From Chloroflexi bacterium UBA6077 (GTDB lineage: Bacteria > Chloroflexota > UBA6077), in the NCBI GenBank assembly GCA_002436065.1, contig DIXP01000004.1, positions 1 to 64,000 on the forward strand: a DNA stretch of 64,000 nt, in the 5' to 3' direction. Both the position numbers and the translations under genes were made by a program. Below the pieces are notes generated by a model. It made no database searches. It saw only the letters and a list, made by a program, of their open reading frames with translations, and was not told the DNA's origin. Positions 24,877 through 33,704 of this stretch are shown here, piece by piece. Within the stretch, counting starts at the first letter, position 1; every line of letters starts with the position of its first letter.

Positions 24877-26043
24877 ATGAACCGGCGAGATATCGCGGGG
24901 AAGGTGACGCCCGACGAGTTGCGAGAGATCACCCAGGCGCTGGTGCGAACGCCCAGCTTGAACCCGCCGGGTGACGTCCGGGAGTGCGCCGACGTGCTCG
25001 CAGGGATCCTCCAGAAGGAGGGTATACCTGTCGAGAAGGTGGTCGTTACCGACAATCTGATCAACGTCGTCGCCACGCTGGAGGGCCAAGGTCCGGGCAA
25101 GACGATGTGGTTCAACGGCCACATGGACGTCGTGCCCGTGGGACCCGACTGGACCAAGGATCCCTGGGGAGGGGAGTTCTCCGACGGAAAGATCTACGGG
25201 CGAGGGGCCTCCGACATGAAGGGCGGACTCGCCTCGATGATGGGCTCCATGATCGCCCTGAAGAGGGCCGGCTGCCCATTCAATGGGAAGATCCTCTTCA
25301 CAGCCGTGGCCGACGAGGAGACGGGCAGCGATGCGGGAACCGTCTGGTTGATCGAGAACAGGAAGCTAACCGCCGACTACGCCATCGTCTCCGAGCCGAC
25401 GAACGGGTTCGTGGAGATAGGTCACAGGGGCACGCTGTGGCTGGAAGCGACCTTCAAGGGCAGGTCGTGCCACGCCTCCAGGCCGCACGTGGGGGTGAAC
25501 GCCGTCCACTATGCGGGCAAGGCGATCGTTGCCCTCATGAATATGGAACTGACTGCCAGACAGGAGATCTTCGAGGTCCCAACCGGGTGCGTTTCCGTCA
25601 CCGTTGTCGGCGGCGGCACGAAGCTGAACGTGATCCCCAATCGCTGCACTATCGGGATAGATCGCCGAATGCTGCCGATCGAGACGGTGGAAGATGCTAC
25701 GGAGCAGATCCGGCGCACCATTGCCGGAGTGGTGGACGAAGGGGCGAGCTTCGAGCTGCGCCAGGTGAAGGCCTGGCCCCCTGTGATGGAAGAGGAGAAC
25801 CACATCCTGGTGAGGACGCTCAAGAGCGCCTTCGAGGAGGTGAAGGGAGTGAAGCCCCAGGTGAGGGGCAAGGCGGGGGCCACAGACGCCTCCTTCATCA
25901 AGGGGATGGCGGGCGTGCCGATCGTCCTGTACGGCCCTGGCCCGAGCAAGGTGGCCCATACCGCGGATGAGTACGTGGAGTTGGACGAACTGGTCAGTGC
26001 CTCTCACATGTACACCATGACAACGCTGGATCTTCTTTCCTGA
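24877..26043 (+). CDS. M20-family peptidase/deacylase (ArgE/DapE type)
   Basis: A 388-residue zinc hydrolase with 'MWFNGHMDVVPVGPDWTKDP', 'IYGRGASDMKGGLASMM' and 'ADEETGSDAGTVWLI', matching the ArgE/DapE metal-ligand set. Also present are a dimerisation domain ('GTLWLEATFKGRSCHASRPH') and a C-terminal 'GPGPSKVAHTADEYVELDEL' with the last His ligand. Paralogous to the 21834 gene but clearly diverged. In the operon it would hydrolyse an acylated or amide substrate brought in by the TRAP transporter. The specific substrate cannot be read from sequence. Confidence 0.92.
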   Translation: MNRRDIAGKVTPDELREITQALVRTPSLNPPGDVRECADVLAGILQKEGIPVEKVVVTDNLINVVATLEGQGPGKTMWFNGHMDVVPVGPDWTKDPWGGEFSDGKIYGRGASDMKGGLASMMGSMIALKRAGCPFNGKILFTAVADEETGSDAGTVWLIENRKLTADYAIVSEPTNGFVEIGHRGTLWLEATFKGRSCHASRPHVGVNAVHYAGKAIVALMNMELTARQEIFEVPTGCVSVTVVGGGTKLNVIPNRCTIGIDRRMLPIETVEDATEQIRRTIAGVVDEGASFELRQVKAWPPVMEEENHILVRTLKSAFEEVKGVKPQVRGKAGATDASFIKGMAGVPIVLYGPGPSKVAHTADEYVELDELVSASHMYTMTTLDLLS

Positions 26044-26108
26044 GACGAGGGCGGGTAGGAGGATTCGCATCCCCCCACCCAGGTTCCACGCTGCATTAGG
26101 AGGGACCG

Positions 26109-28067
26109 ATGGACCAGACGGTTCTCGAGAAGCAGATGGCGGAGTTGGACCGGAGCGAGGTGAAGCGCGAGTTCACCGGGCTGCTTCACTACGTGGTCTA
26201 CGCCATTGCCGTGCTCTTCATGGGATTTCACCTCTACACGGCCTACTTCGGTATCCTGGGAGGGATGCAACAGCGGATAGTGCACCTCGGCTTTGTCCTG
26301 GTGCTCACCTTCCTGATCAGTCCCGCCACACGAAAGAGTCGTCGCGACAGGGTGGCCTGGTACGACCTGATCCTCGTGGGGCTCGCGCTGGCGTCCATCT
26401 GGTACGTCTTCAAGGAGGACGAGGAACTCAGCTTCCGGGTGGGCATCACATTCCAGCAGGACATCGTCTTTGGGATCATAATGGTAGCCCTGATCCTCGA
26501 GGCGAACCGGCGGTTGTCAGGGCTGGCGCTTCCCCTCATAACGCTGGGCTTCATCGCCTATGCCTTTCTCGGTCCCTACCTGCCGGGGGTCTTCTACCAC
26601 GTGGGGTTCGACGTACCCCGGGTCGTGACGATAATTTACCTGACGATGGACGGCATCTGGGGGGTCCCGCTCTACGTGTCGGCTACCTACATCGTCCTCT
26701 TCGTGCTGCTGGCGGCTTTCCTCCACAAGAGCGGCGCAGGTCAGTTCTTCACGGACATCGCCTACGGGGCGTTCGGCCGGGTTCGGGGGGGGCCGGCCAA
26801 AGTAGCGATCGTGGCCAGCGGCTTCTTCGGGTCCTTCAGCGGGAGCGCTGTGGCCAACGTGGTTGGCACCGGCACCTTCACCATTCCGCTGATGAAGCGG
26901 GTTGGGTTCCGCCCGCAGTTCGCGGGGGCGGTCGAGGCGGTGGCCTCGACCGGTGGTCAGTTCATGCCCCCGATCATGGCCTCCGTCGCCTTCGTCATCG
27001 CCGAAATCGTCGGTATCTCCTACTGGGACGTCGCGGTGGCCGCGGCGATCCCTGCCTTTCTTTACTACCTGGCACTGTTCTGCATGATCGACCTGGAGGC
27101 CGCCAGGGAGGGGCTGAAGGGCGTTTCCGGGGAGGACCTCCCCAGCGTAAGGAAGAACTTTCTTCGCAACGGGTACCTGCTTATCCCGATAATTCTGCTG
27201 ATCTACGTCCTGGGTGTTCTCCAGATGACGCCGATGAAGGCGGGCTTGGTGACCATCGCGGCCACCCTGGTGGTGGCGATGGTTCGGAAGGAGCACCGGC
27301 TCAACCTCCAGAGGTTCGTGGAGGGGCTGTACAACGGTGCGACCGGTACCCTGATGGTCGGCGCGGCCTGCGCCAATATCGGCATCATTGTCGGCGTTCT
27401 GATGCTCACCGGTTTCGGCTACAAGCTGTCCAACATGTTGCTGGAGCTGTCGGGTGGGAACCTCTTCCTTCTCCTGTTGCTCACTGCTATAGCATCACTC
27501 ATCCTCGGCATGGGCGTCCCCACCCTGGCTGCCTACCTGGTGCTGGCGATATTCGTGGCGCCGGCCCTCGAGAACATCGGTGTGCCGGTGCTCGCTGGAC
27601 ACCTGTTCATCTTCTACTTCGGGATCATATCGGCCATCACACCTCCGGTCGCGTTGGCGGCCTACGCAGGGGCCGGGCTCGCCGGATCTGATCCCTGGAA
27701 GACCGGCTGGGAAGCCAGCCGCCTCGGGTTGGTCGCGTTCATTCTGCCCTTCATGTTCGTATACAACCCCGTGATGCTGATGATGGGCGAGCCACTGGAG
27801 GTGCTCTGGGCCACCATTACCGGCGGGATAGGGGTGTGGACGCTTGCGGCGGCGCTGCAGGGCTACGTTTTCGGCAAGCTCAGCATCCTGCAGCGGTTGG
27901 TCTTGCTCGGGGTGGCCCTGATGCTGATCAAGCCGGGGCTGTTGACAGACGGTGCGGGCATGATCTTGTTGTCCGCGATAATGGGGCAACACTGGTACAC
28001 CACGAAGAAGCAGAAGGGTATCGTGGGAACGGCTTCCGTCCAGACCGGGGGTTCTTGGGAGAACTGA
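26109..28067 (+). CDS. TRAP-TAXI transporter fused permease (DctQM)
   Basis: A 652-residue polytopic protein of the TRAP '4TM/12TM fusion' type. The first four helices (about residues 30-150) are the DctQ-like small subunit; the remainder is the DctM-like large subunit. Diagnostic stretches are 'SGSAVANVVGTGTFTIPLMK', 'VEAVASTGGQFMPPIMASVAF', 'GMGVPTLAAYLVLAIFVAPAL' and 'ISAITPPVALAAYAGAGLAG'. It drives ion-coupled import of a carboxylate-type solute delivered by the TAXI-type binding protein encoded next. It follows the M20 gene by 65 bases with a GGAGGG site. Confidence 0.94.
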   Translation: MDQTVLEKQMAELDRSEVKREFTGLLHYVVYAIAVLFMGFHLYTAYFGILGGMQQRIVHLGFVLVLTFLISPATRKSRRDRVAWYDLILVGLALASIWYVFKEDEELSFRVGITFQQDIVFGIIMVALILEANRRLSGLALPLITLGFIAYAFLGPYLPGVFYHVGFDVPRVVTIIYLTMDGIWGVPLYVSATYIVLFVLLAAFLHKSGAGQFFTDIAYGAFGRVRGGPAKVAIVASGFFGSFSGSAVANVVGTGTFTIPLMKRVGFRPQFAGAVEAVASTGGQFMPPIMASVAFVIAEIVGISYWDVAVAAAIPAFLYYLALFCMIDLEAAREGLKGVSGEDLPSVRKNFLRNGYLLIPIILLIYVLGVLQMTPMKAGLVTIAATLVVAMVRKEHRLNLQRFVEGLYNGATGTLMVGAACANIGIIVGVLMLTGFGYKLSNMLLELSGGNLFLLLLLTAIASLILGMGVPTLAAYLVLAIFVAPALENIGVPVLAGHLFIFYFGIISAITPPVALAAYAGAGLAGSDPWKTGWEASRLGLVAFILPFMFVYNPVMLMMGEPLEVLWATITGGIGVWTLAAALQGYVFGKLSILQRLVLLGVALMLIKPGLLTDGAGMILLSAIMGQHWYTTKKQKGIVGTASVQTGGSWEN

Positions 28068-28281
28068 ACAGTCCTCTCCGGATTCTGCTCACTTTTCACG
28101 CAGGAGAGTTGCGCCCAACCAGCGAAGATTGTTCAGGCGTTGAGTGTACTGGGGTCTCTTGGAACCCCAGGGCAGAGTCTTAGCTAGGTAGATACCGGAG
28201 TCGAAAGAGGAGGTGCCACCACCGTCGAATCTGATTTGTGCGGCGCATCGTTTCACATTCCATGTAAGGGAGAAGAACGCT

Positions 28282-29331
28282 GTGAAAACTGGTATGGTCT
28301 TGAGAATCCTGCCGGCTATTCTGCTGATGACGCTCGTAGTGGCATGTTCCTCGGCAACCACATCCCAGCCAACCACCGCACCCAAGGCGGCTGCTCAACC
28401 AACGGCAGTGACTAAGGCGGCCGAGCAGCCCAAATCGCCAGCCGGCGGCCAGACCTACGTCTTCGGCGGCGGCCCCACCGGAGGAGTGTTTGCGATCATC
28501 GGTGCCGGGTTCGCGAGTCTGCTGGAGAAAGCGGTCCCGGGTGTTCGGACCACCGCTCAGGCTACCTCTGGCAGCACCGAAAACGTTCGCCTGATGGGCA
28601 AGGGCGACATCCAGTTCGCGCCTCTCTCGGCCGACGTAGCCTATTACGGCTCGAGAGGCGAGCGGGAGTTCGAGCGGGACGGCAAGAAGTACGAGAACAT
28701 GCGCCATATCCTGCGGGGGTACGCATCCCCCCTCATTTTCATGGCTCCAAAGGACTCGGGGATCAAGAGCGTTGCTGACTTTAAGGGGAAGAAGCTGGGA
28801 GTGCTTACAGGCGTCACTGCTGAGTCGTGGTTCCCTCTGATTTACCCGCTGTACGGCCTCAGCAAGGGCGACTTCCAGCAGGTGATCCTGGGTAGTGGCG
28901 AGATCGCCTCGGCGATGAAGGACAAGAACGTGGATGCCATCGTCTACTGGGGCGGCCTGCCGACGTCTTCTATCACCGACCTGGCGATGGCCCGAGACCT
29001 GGTTTACTTCTCCGTGGACAAGGAGAAGCTGACGAAGCTGCTGGGTGAACACTCCTACTGGTCGGACTTCACAATACCGAAGGGTGCGTACAGGGGGATT
29101 GAGGAGCCGTTCCCGACAATCGGCGCTCCCATCTTCTTCGGCGCGGCCGCGAGCGTGCCCGATGACATTGTGTACGCGCTGATCAAGGCCCTCGATGAGA
29201 ACAAGGCCAACCTGAAGCAGATCCACCCGCTCGCAGCAGAGTACGTCGTCGAGACCGGCCTGCTGAACCGGACGGTGCCGCTTCACCCCGGAGCGGAGAA
29301 GTACTACAAGGAGAAGGGGCTGCTGAAGTAG
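28282..29331 (+). CDS. TAXI-family TRAP transporter solute-binding lipoprotein
   Basis: A 349-residue binding protein. The GTG start at 28282 follows GGGAG at good spacing and gives a lipoprotein signal 'ILPAILLMTLVVACSS' (lipobox VVAC, Cys near residue 19). A Thr/Pro/Ala-rich linker follows. The mature TAXI (NMT1-like) domain has 'FGGGPTGGVFAIIGAGFASL', 'QATSGSTENVRLMGKGDIQF' and 'VPDDIVYALIKAL'. Partner of the upstream fused permease. The 214-base gap before it contains a CTGGGGT/ACCCCAG hairpin (28149-28170), which may adjust expression of the abundant binding protein relative to the permease. Confidence 0.92.
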   Translation: MKTGMVLRILPAILLMTLVVACSSATTSQPTTAPKAAAQPTAVTKAAEQPKSPAGGQTYVFGGGPTGGVFAIIGAGFASLLEKAVPGVRTTAQATSGSTENVRLMGKGDIQFAPLSADVAYYGSRGEREFERDGKKYENMRHILRGYASPLIFMAPKDSGIKSVADFKGKKLGVLTGVTAESWFPLIYPLYGLSKGDFQQVILGSGEIASAMKDKNVDAIVYWGGLPTSSITDLAMARDLVYFSVDKEKLTKLLGEHSYWSDFTIPKGAYRGIEEPFPTIGAPIFFGAAASVPDDIVYALIKALDENKANLKQIHPLAAEYVVETGLLNRTVPLHPGAEKYYKEKGLLK

Positions 29332-29420
29332 CACCGAGAACCAGCACCACGGCCGCGCGCTCAACACGGGTGTCCTGACAGGAGGCGCGGCGATCGGATC
29401 CCTGGCCTCTTAGTGAGAGA

Positions 29421-29474
29421 CATGGCACACCCCGGACTTAGAGGGAACACTTCTGAAGCTCGGGGTGTGGCATG
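29421..29474 (+). terminator. Stem-loop after the TRAP operon
   Basis: CATGGCACACCCCG (29421-29434) pairs with CGGGGTGTGGCATG (29461-29474) at 13 of 14 positions. It lies about 90 bases after the TAXI gene. Only a weak T-rich stretch follows, so termination is a guess. Confidence 0.45.
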
Positions 29475-29498
29475 TTGTGGGTTTTAGGGTTGAGGGAG

Positions 29499-29665
29499 GA
29501 AGCTCCAGGGCGTTTTAGTTCTCCTGCTTCTCTGCTCCTAGCGCCGCCCTCACCCGCCCTTCGGGCGGCCTCTCCAGAGGGAGAGGCGATTCTGACGCCT
29601 CCCTCTCCCTCTGGGAGAGGGTCGGGGTGAGGGCCAGACGCAGAACTAAAAGGCCCTGCAGCTTC
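29499..29665. repeat. 167-bp element with 24-bp terminal inverted repeats
   Basis: The left arm 29499-29522 (GAAGCTCCAGGGCGTTTTAG...) and right arm 29642-29665 are reverse complements at 22 of 24 positions. The interior carries the CCCTCTCC/GGAGAGGG palindromic family (29560-29635, including CGCCCTTCGGGCG). The whole unit could fold into one long hairpin, as MITEs do. Its right end is continuous with the reading frame of an aminotransferase remnant. Confidence 0.7.
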
Positions 29666-29940
29666 ACGAGCCCGAGGCTGCTTTCTACGCCCGGGTAGAG
29701 TACGATGTACCTCTCTCGGCTGTGGAGATGACGCAGTACCTTTACGCATGGGGGCTGAACGTACGCTCCGGGACCGAGTTTGGCCAGGCAGGCGAGAAGC
29801 ATCTTCGTTTCACCTTTGCCGCTTCGGAATCGGCCATTGCCGAGGGTGTGGAGTCGTTCAAGGCAGCCACGTTGGAGATGGGGGAAGCTCGACAGACAGA
29901 GTGGAATCGTTACCGAAGGGAGGATGGGGAATGGCGATAG
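29650..29940 (+). pseudogene. C-terminal remnant of a PLP aminotransferase
   Basis: An open frame without a plausible gene start reads as the last roughly 95 residues of an aspartate-aminotransferase-like protein. It includes 'AFYARVEYDVPLSAVEMTQY' and 'GTEFGQAGEKHLRFTFAAS' followed by 'ESAIAEGVESFKAA'. That is the usual C-terminal strand-helix block with the carboxylate-binding Arg in 'HLRFTF'. No N-terminal or PLP-lysine part exists upstream; the frame closes at a TAA inside the inverted-repeat element. The stop overlaps the start of the NHL gene. An ATG at 29722 could give a 72-residue peptide, but that is unlikely to be functional. Confidence 0.7.
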
Positions 29941-30932
29941 TTGACAAGCTGCGCTACGAGGTGCTGGAGGGGTGGGAGCAGCTTCCTGAGGGTTTCAAGC
30001 ACCTGGACGTTGTGGGCGCCGCGGTCGACGCCAACGATCGGGTGTACATAATCACTCGGAGCGACTCACGGGTGATGGTGTACGAGCGAGACGGCAGCTT
30101 CGTGACCGCCTGGGGAGAAGGGGTGTTCACGCCTCGGACCCACTGCATCAGGTTCGGGCCGGACGGCTCCGTCTACACAGTGGACGACGGCGACCATACC
30201 GTTCGGAAGTTCACCCCTGATGGGAAGCCGCTCATGATCCTTGGCACCCCTGGAGTGGCCTCCGACACCGGATATGACAAGAGCAAAGGGACGAGCAGCG
30301 TCGCTCACTCCGGCCCACCCTTCAACCGCCCCACGGGGGTTGCCATCGCGCCGAACGGCGACCTATACGTGAGCGACGGCTATGGAAACGCCCGTGTCCA
30401 CCGCTTCTCGGCCGATGGGAAGCTGATCCAGACCTGGGGCGAGCCGGGAACGGGACCCGGCGAGTTCCACGTGCCCCACGACATCTGGGTGACCGGAGAG
30501 GGTAAGGTGCTGGTGGCCGACCGAGAGAACGACCGGATCCAGTTCTTCAGCCTGGAGGGAGAGTACCTTGGGCAGTGGACCGATGTGCAGCGACCGACGG
30601 GGCTGTACGTCGATCGGGAGGGGCTGGTGTACGTGTCGGAGCTATGGTGGCGGGTAGGGGACCGATCCTACACTCACGGCCGGATAGAGGAGGACAACCG
30701 CCCTGGCCGAGTCAGTGTGCTGGCGCCCGATGGGGCTATTCTGGCTCGATGGGGCAGCAACGACCGCTGCGCTCCTGGACAGTTCTGCGCCCCTCACGGG
30801 ATTTGCGTTGACTCCCGTGGCGACCTCTATGTGGCCGAGGTGACCTACACCTTTGCCGGCAAGCGAGGGCTGGTACCTCCGGATTGCCACACCCTGCAGA
30901 AGTTCGCTCGTGTGACGGCTGCTCTCGCGTAG
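29931..30932 (+). CDS. NHL-repeat beta-propeller protein (amidating-lyase-like)
   Basis: A 333-residue protein of repeated NHL-type blades: 'GAAVDANDRVYIITRSDSRV', 'HCIRFGPDGSVYTVDDGDHT', 'GVAIAPNGDLYVSDGYGNAR', 'DIWVTGEGKVLVADRENDRI' and 'GICVDSRGDLYVAEV'. The blade spacing and the His/Asp-rich loops resemble the peptidyl-alpha-hydroxyglycine alpha-amidating lyase family often found in catabolic operons. There is no signal peptide, so it is probably cytosolic. ATG 29931 follows GGGAGG; longer in-frame starts run into the aminotransferase remnant and are rejected. It could hydrolyse or cleave the substrate imported by the TRAP system (inference). Confidence 0.85.
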   Translation: MAIVDKLRYEVLEGWEQLPEGFKHLDVVGAAVDANDRVYIITRSDSRVMVYERDGSFVTAWGEGVFTPRTHCIRFGPDGSVYTVDDGDHTVRKFTPDGKPLMILGTPGVASDTGYDKSKGTSSVAHSGPPFNRPTGVAIAPNGDLYVSDGYGNARVHRFSADGKLIQTWGEPGTGPGEFHVPHDIWVTGEGKVLVADRENDRIQFFSLEGEYLGQWTDVQRPTGLYVDREGLVYVSELWWRVGDRSYTHGRIEEDNRPGRVSVLAPDGAILARWGSNDRCAPGQFCAPHGICVDSRGDLYVAEVTYTFAGKRGLVPPDCHTLQKFARVTAALA

Positions 30933-31031
30933 GGCCGGTCATATCCGCTCTCCGTGGCCTGGGACCGCACGCCGGCCCCGGGCCACGACTCTTTCCGCTG
31001 CCCTCACGCATCTAGACTGGCCTCGATACGT

Positions 31032-31189
31032 GGTGCAGGGCGCTCTGCCCTAATTCGTAGTGCAGGGCGCTCTGCCCTGCCGTCCAGTTGCCCTGCCGTG
31101 AGTCGTGGCCCATGGGTCCGGATGCGGGTAGAGCGGGGGGGCGTATCGGGTGTACGCCAACGGGTGGCAGGGCACAGGGCCCTGAACTA
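31032..31189. repeat. 131/132-bp inverted-repeat element, copy 2, with duplicated left end
   Basis: 31058-31189 matches the element at 13161-13291. It starts TAGTGCAGGGCGCTCTGCCC, contains GTACGCCAACGGGTGGCAGG and ends CCCTGAACTA, an imperfect complement of its start. A second left-end fragment, GGTGCAGGGCGCTCTGCCC, precedes it at 31032-31050. The gap 30933-31326 has no supportable gene. Confidence 0.75.
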
Positions 31190-31326
31190 CCGGTTGGCAT
31201 ATAACTGTGGTTCTGTTGGAGGGGCATCAACGGGGCACAGCGTCTGCGTTTGTAGGGCCTCCAGCCCTTGCCCTTGTTCTTTCCCATTAGGGAGGAAGCG
31301 GAGGGCGAGAAGGGGGAGGAACATAT

Positions 31327-32574
31327 ATGGGTGTGAATTGGGAGAGTCTGTACACGGATAGCGCGCGGGTGGCGCAGGTGTCGCCGCTGCGCGATCTGTT
31401 GCGTTTCGGATCGGCGCCGGATGTGATATCCCTGGCAGGGGGATTTCCGGCGCCGGAGCTTTTCCCCGCGGATGCCTTTCGGGAGGCCGCGGAGGCAGCG
31501 CTGACCACCGATCCGGGTGCAGCGCTGCAGTACGGTCCGGCCGAGGGTTATCCGCCTCTTCGGGCCTTCCTGGCCGATCGGCTGACACACCAGGGTATCT
31601 CCGTGAGCCCGGAGGAGGTGCTGATCACCAACGGCTCGCAGCAGGGACTCGAGCTGGTGGCGAGGCTGTTGGTGACGCGGGGGTGTCAGGTGGTGGCGGA
31701 GGACCCGTCCTACGTGGGTGGGCTGTCGGTCTTCGGGTGCCACCATGCCGACTACATGGTCGTGTCGGTGGACGGGGATGGGATGCAGGTGGAGCGACTG
31801 GAGGAGCAGCTCCGGGGGGAGGGGCCGAAGCCAAAGCTGATCTATGCCCTGCCGAACTTCCAGAACCCGACTGGCAACACCCTGAGCCTCGCGCGGAGGC
31901 ACCGGCTGTTGGATCTGTCCTACCGCCACGGTATCCCCATCCTGGAGGACGACGCCTATGGGGAGCTGCGCTTCGAGGGCGAGCACATCCCGTCGCTGAA
32001 GTCGATGGACAGCGAGGAGAGTGTGATCTACATGGGGAGCTTCTCCAAGATCCTCTCGCCTGGGGTGCGGCTCGGGTGGTTGGTGGCGAAGGAAGGGGTG
32101 ATCGCCCATCTGTTGGGGCTGAAGCTGGGGATGGACCTGAGCGCCAACTCCTTGACTCAGCACGTGGTGTACAGGGTGTGCAGCACGGGGATGCTGGATG
32201 GGCATATCGAGGGGGTGAAACCGTTCTACCGGGAGCGGAGGGACGCGATGCTGCGGGGCCTGGAGAGGCATCTGCCGGCGGGGGCTACCTGGTCGCGTCC
32301 TGAGGGGGGACTGTTCGTGTGGGTGCGGCTTCCGGAGGGGCTCGACGCAGAGGAGATGCTGGCAGAGGCGGTGCGGGAGAAGGTGGCGTACGTGCCGGGG
32401 ATGGCCTTCCACCCGCTGAAGGACTGCTCCAACACGATGCGGCTGAACTTCTCGGCGGTCCCGGTCCCGAAGATACGGGAGGGGGTCCGGCGGCTGGGCC
32501 GGGTGGTGACGCGGTGGAGCGAGGCGCGGGGTTCGGGTGAGCTGCCGCTGTCGGGAGACCTCAGGGCGGCGTAG
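31327..32574 (+). CDS. PLP-dependent class I/II aminotransferase (2-aminoadipate/MocR-like fold)
   Basis: A 415-residue fold-type I aminotransferase. Features: 'VISLAGGFPAPELFPADAFR', 'YGPAEGYPPLRAFLADRL', 'ITNGSQQGLELVARLL', 'YALPNFQNPTGNTLSLARRH', the Asp before 'DAYGELRF', the PLP-lysine region 'MGSFSKILSPGVRLGW', and 'PEGGLFVWVRLPEGL' near the C-terminus. It is closest to the 2-aminoadipate/aromatic aminotransferase subgroup. ATG 31327 follows GGGGGAGG. It stands alone behind a repeat element; no operon partner is evident. Confidence 0.92.
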   Translation: MGVNWESLYTDSARVAQVSPLRDLLRFGSAPDVISLAGGFPAPELFPADAFREAAEAALTTDPGAALQYGPAEGYPPLRAFLADRLTHQGISVSPEEVLITNGSQQGLELVARLLVTRGCQVVAEDPSYVGGLSVFGCHHADYMVVSVDGDGMQVERLEEQLRGEGPKPKLIYALPNFQNPTGNTLSLARRHRLLDLSYRHGIPILEDDAYGELRFEGEHIPSLKSMDSEESVIYMGSFSKILSPGVRLGWLVAKEGVIAHLLGLKLGMDLSANSLTQHVVYRVCSTGMLDGHIEGVKPFYRERRDAMLRGLERHLPAGATWSRPEGGLFVWVRLPEGLDAEEMLAEAVREKVAYVPGMAFHPLKDCSNTMRLNFSAVPVPKIREGVRRLGRVVTRWSEARGSGELPLSGDLRAA

Positions 32575-32589
32575 TCTGGGCAAGAGAGG

Positions 32590-33205
32590 CCACGGCGATA
32601 CATGGCTGGAGGTCCACCGTCCGATTGGACTCTAGCGCCATGTCGATACATTTCTGCAGTTCTGTGGCCAGATGCCTTACCTCAGGATCCCGCACGCTGC
32701 TACCGTGGTGGCCGGGGATCCCATGGATCTCAACTCCCCCCAGGGCAAGCCGCTTCCATCCTGCCCTGGGGTCCACCCGATAGTGAGGGAAGAGGGCGTG
32801 ATCCTGGGCCCAGAAAAGGGTAATCTTGCCGGGATGGGGTTAGGGCTAGTAACGGCCGAGAGCTAACAGGGTTGCCTTCTCGACAGATCGTAGGCCCGGA
32901 GGAACGGAAGCGCCCCGGGCTTGTGAAGCTTGGTACAGCCAAGCAGGGCAGCCTTTCTGGCTAATCTGCCTCTAATTGTGCCCATTCTCTCTAGAAGGTA
33001 GGGTAGCAGTCCTCCGCCATCTCCTCCAGTGAGTAGAGCGGCGCGTCTCTGTCGTCCAGGCCACGCGCCTGGATGCCAAACACCGGCTGATTGGCCGCCA
33101 TCTGTCGTGCGAGGTCGCGGTAGTGAAGGATCTCCCCACCTATCCCATGCACACAAAAGAAAGGGGGGTGCTGCCGGTTGGCTGGATGGGGACGATCGAC
33201 ATTCG
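32590..33205 (-). pseudogene. Decayed thioesterase-domain gene (NRPS/PKS-type)
   Basis: Read on the minus strand, the 5' part gives 'IVPIQPTGSTP', then, after a shift at a C-run near 33160, 'PPFFCVHGIGGEILHYRDLA' and 'GLDDRDAPLYSLEEMAEDCY'. The 3' part gives 'PGKITLFWAQDHALFPHYRV', 'GWKRLALGGVEIHGIPGHHG' and 'DPEVRHLATELQKC'. These are the start and end of a type I thioesterase domain. The roughly 100 residues between, including the GxSxG nucleophile, are missing or scrambled, and frames change at least twice. Not functional. A parental NRPS-type gene is not in the window. Confidence 0.75.
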
Positions 33206-33308
33206 ATACTCGATCATCCGGAAGGGTGGAAGGCCGACTGTGACGGGCGGAGGCGTATCCGGCGACGGTGAGCGGCGTCGACAGGAACGGCTGGTTCAGT
33301 TGGGGCGA

Positions 33309-33704
33309 ATGACCGATGAGGAGTTTGCTTGCGAGCTGGAGTCTCATAAGAGGGTTGACTGGACCTCCCGACGGCTCAAGGTTCATGTTGAAAAGCACGG
33401 CGAGCAACTCAGTAGCGTTCTCGGTGTAGATTTAGATGACGTGAAACTAGCTAAACTCACCGTGGAGATACTCAGTAATGCTGATAGGGTGCTGACAGGG
33501 ATCGACCAGGCTACTCTTCAGGTTGAGTATGCATTCGTGCGCTTACTACGGGAGTCAATTGGGCTGGATGATGCTATAATTGCGCTGGCGCGAGGAGGGG
33601 CTGCTCGAAGCGTCTTTCCGACGGCCATGGAGAGATGGTTGAAACGACGTTCCGACATGGTGGAGGTAACGAGTCGTGTCCAAGCTCTTGGACAGAAACC
33701 TTAA
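33309..33704 (+). CDS. Hypothetical protein, first of an overlapping pair
   Basis: About 131 residues if translation begins at ATG 33309 (MTDEEFACELESHKRVDW); longer in-frame starts overlap the antisense thioesterase remnant and are doubtful. The protein is mostly helical and charged, without membrane segments: 'RRLKVHVEKHGEQLSSVLGV', 'KLAKLTVEILSNADRVLTGI', 'VRLLRESIGLDDAIIALARG'. I do not recognise the family. Base composition is visibly lower in GC than the flanks. The 3' end overlaps the next ORF by 29 bases, suggesting a co-translated pair, with an Mrr-type nuclease next. Confidence 0.5.
   Translation: MTDEEFACELESHKRVDWTSRRLKVHVEKHGEQLSSVLGVDLDDVKLAKLTVEILSNADRVLTGIDQATLQVEYAFVRLLRESIGLDDAIIALARGGAARSVFPTAMERWLKRRSDMVEVTSRVQALGQKP

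Noticed and set aside
29722..29940. A functional 72-residue small protein
   Set aside because: The sequence is the C-terminal block of an aminotransferase with homologous frame continuing upstream of the ATG, so it is a remnant.
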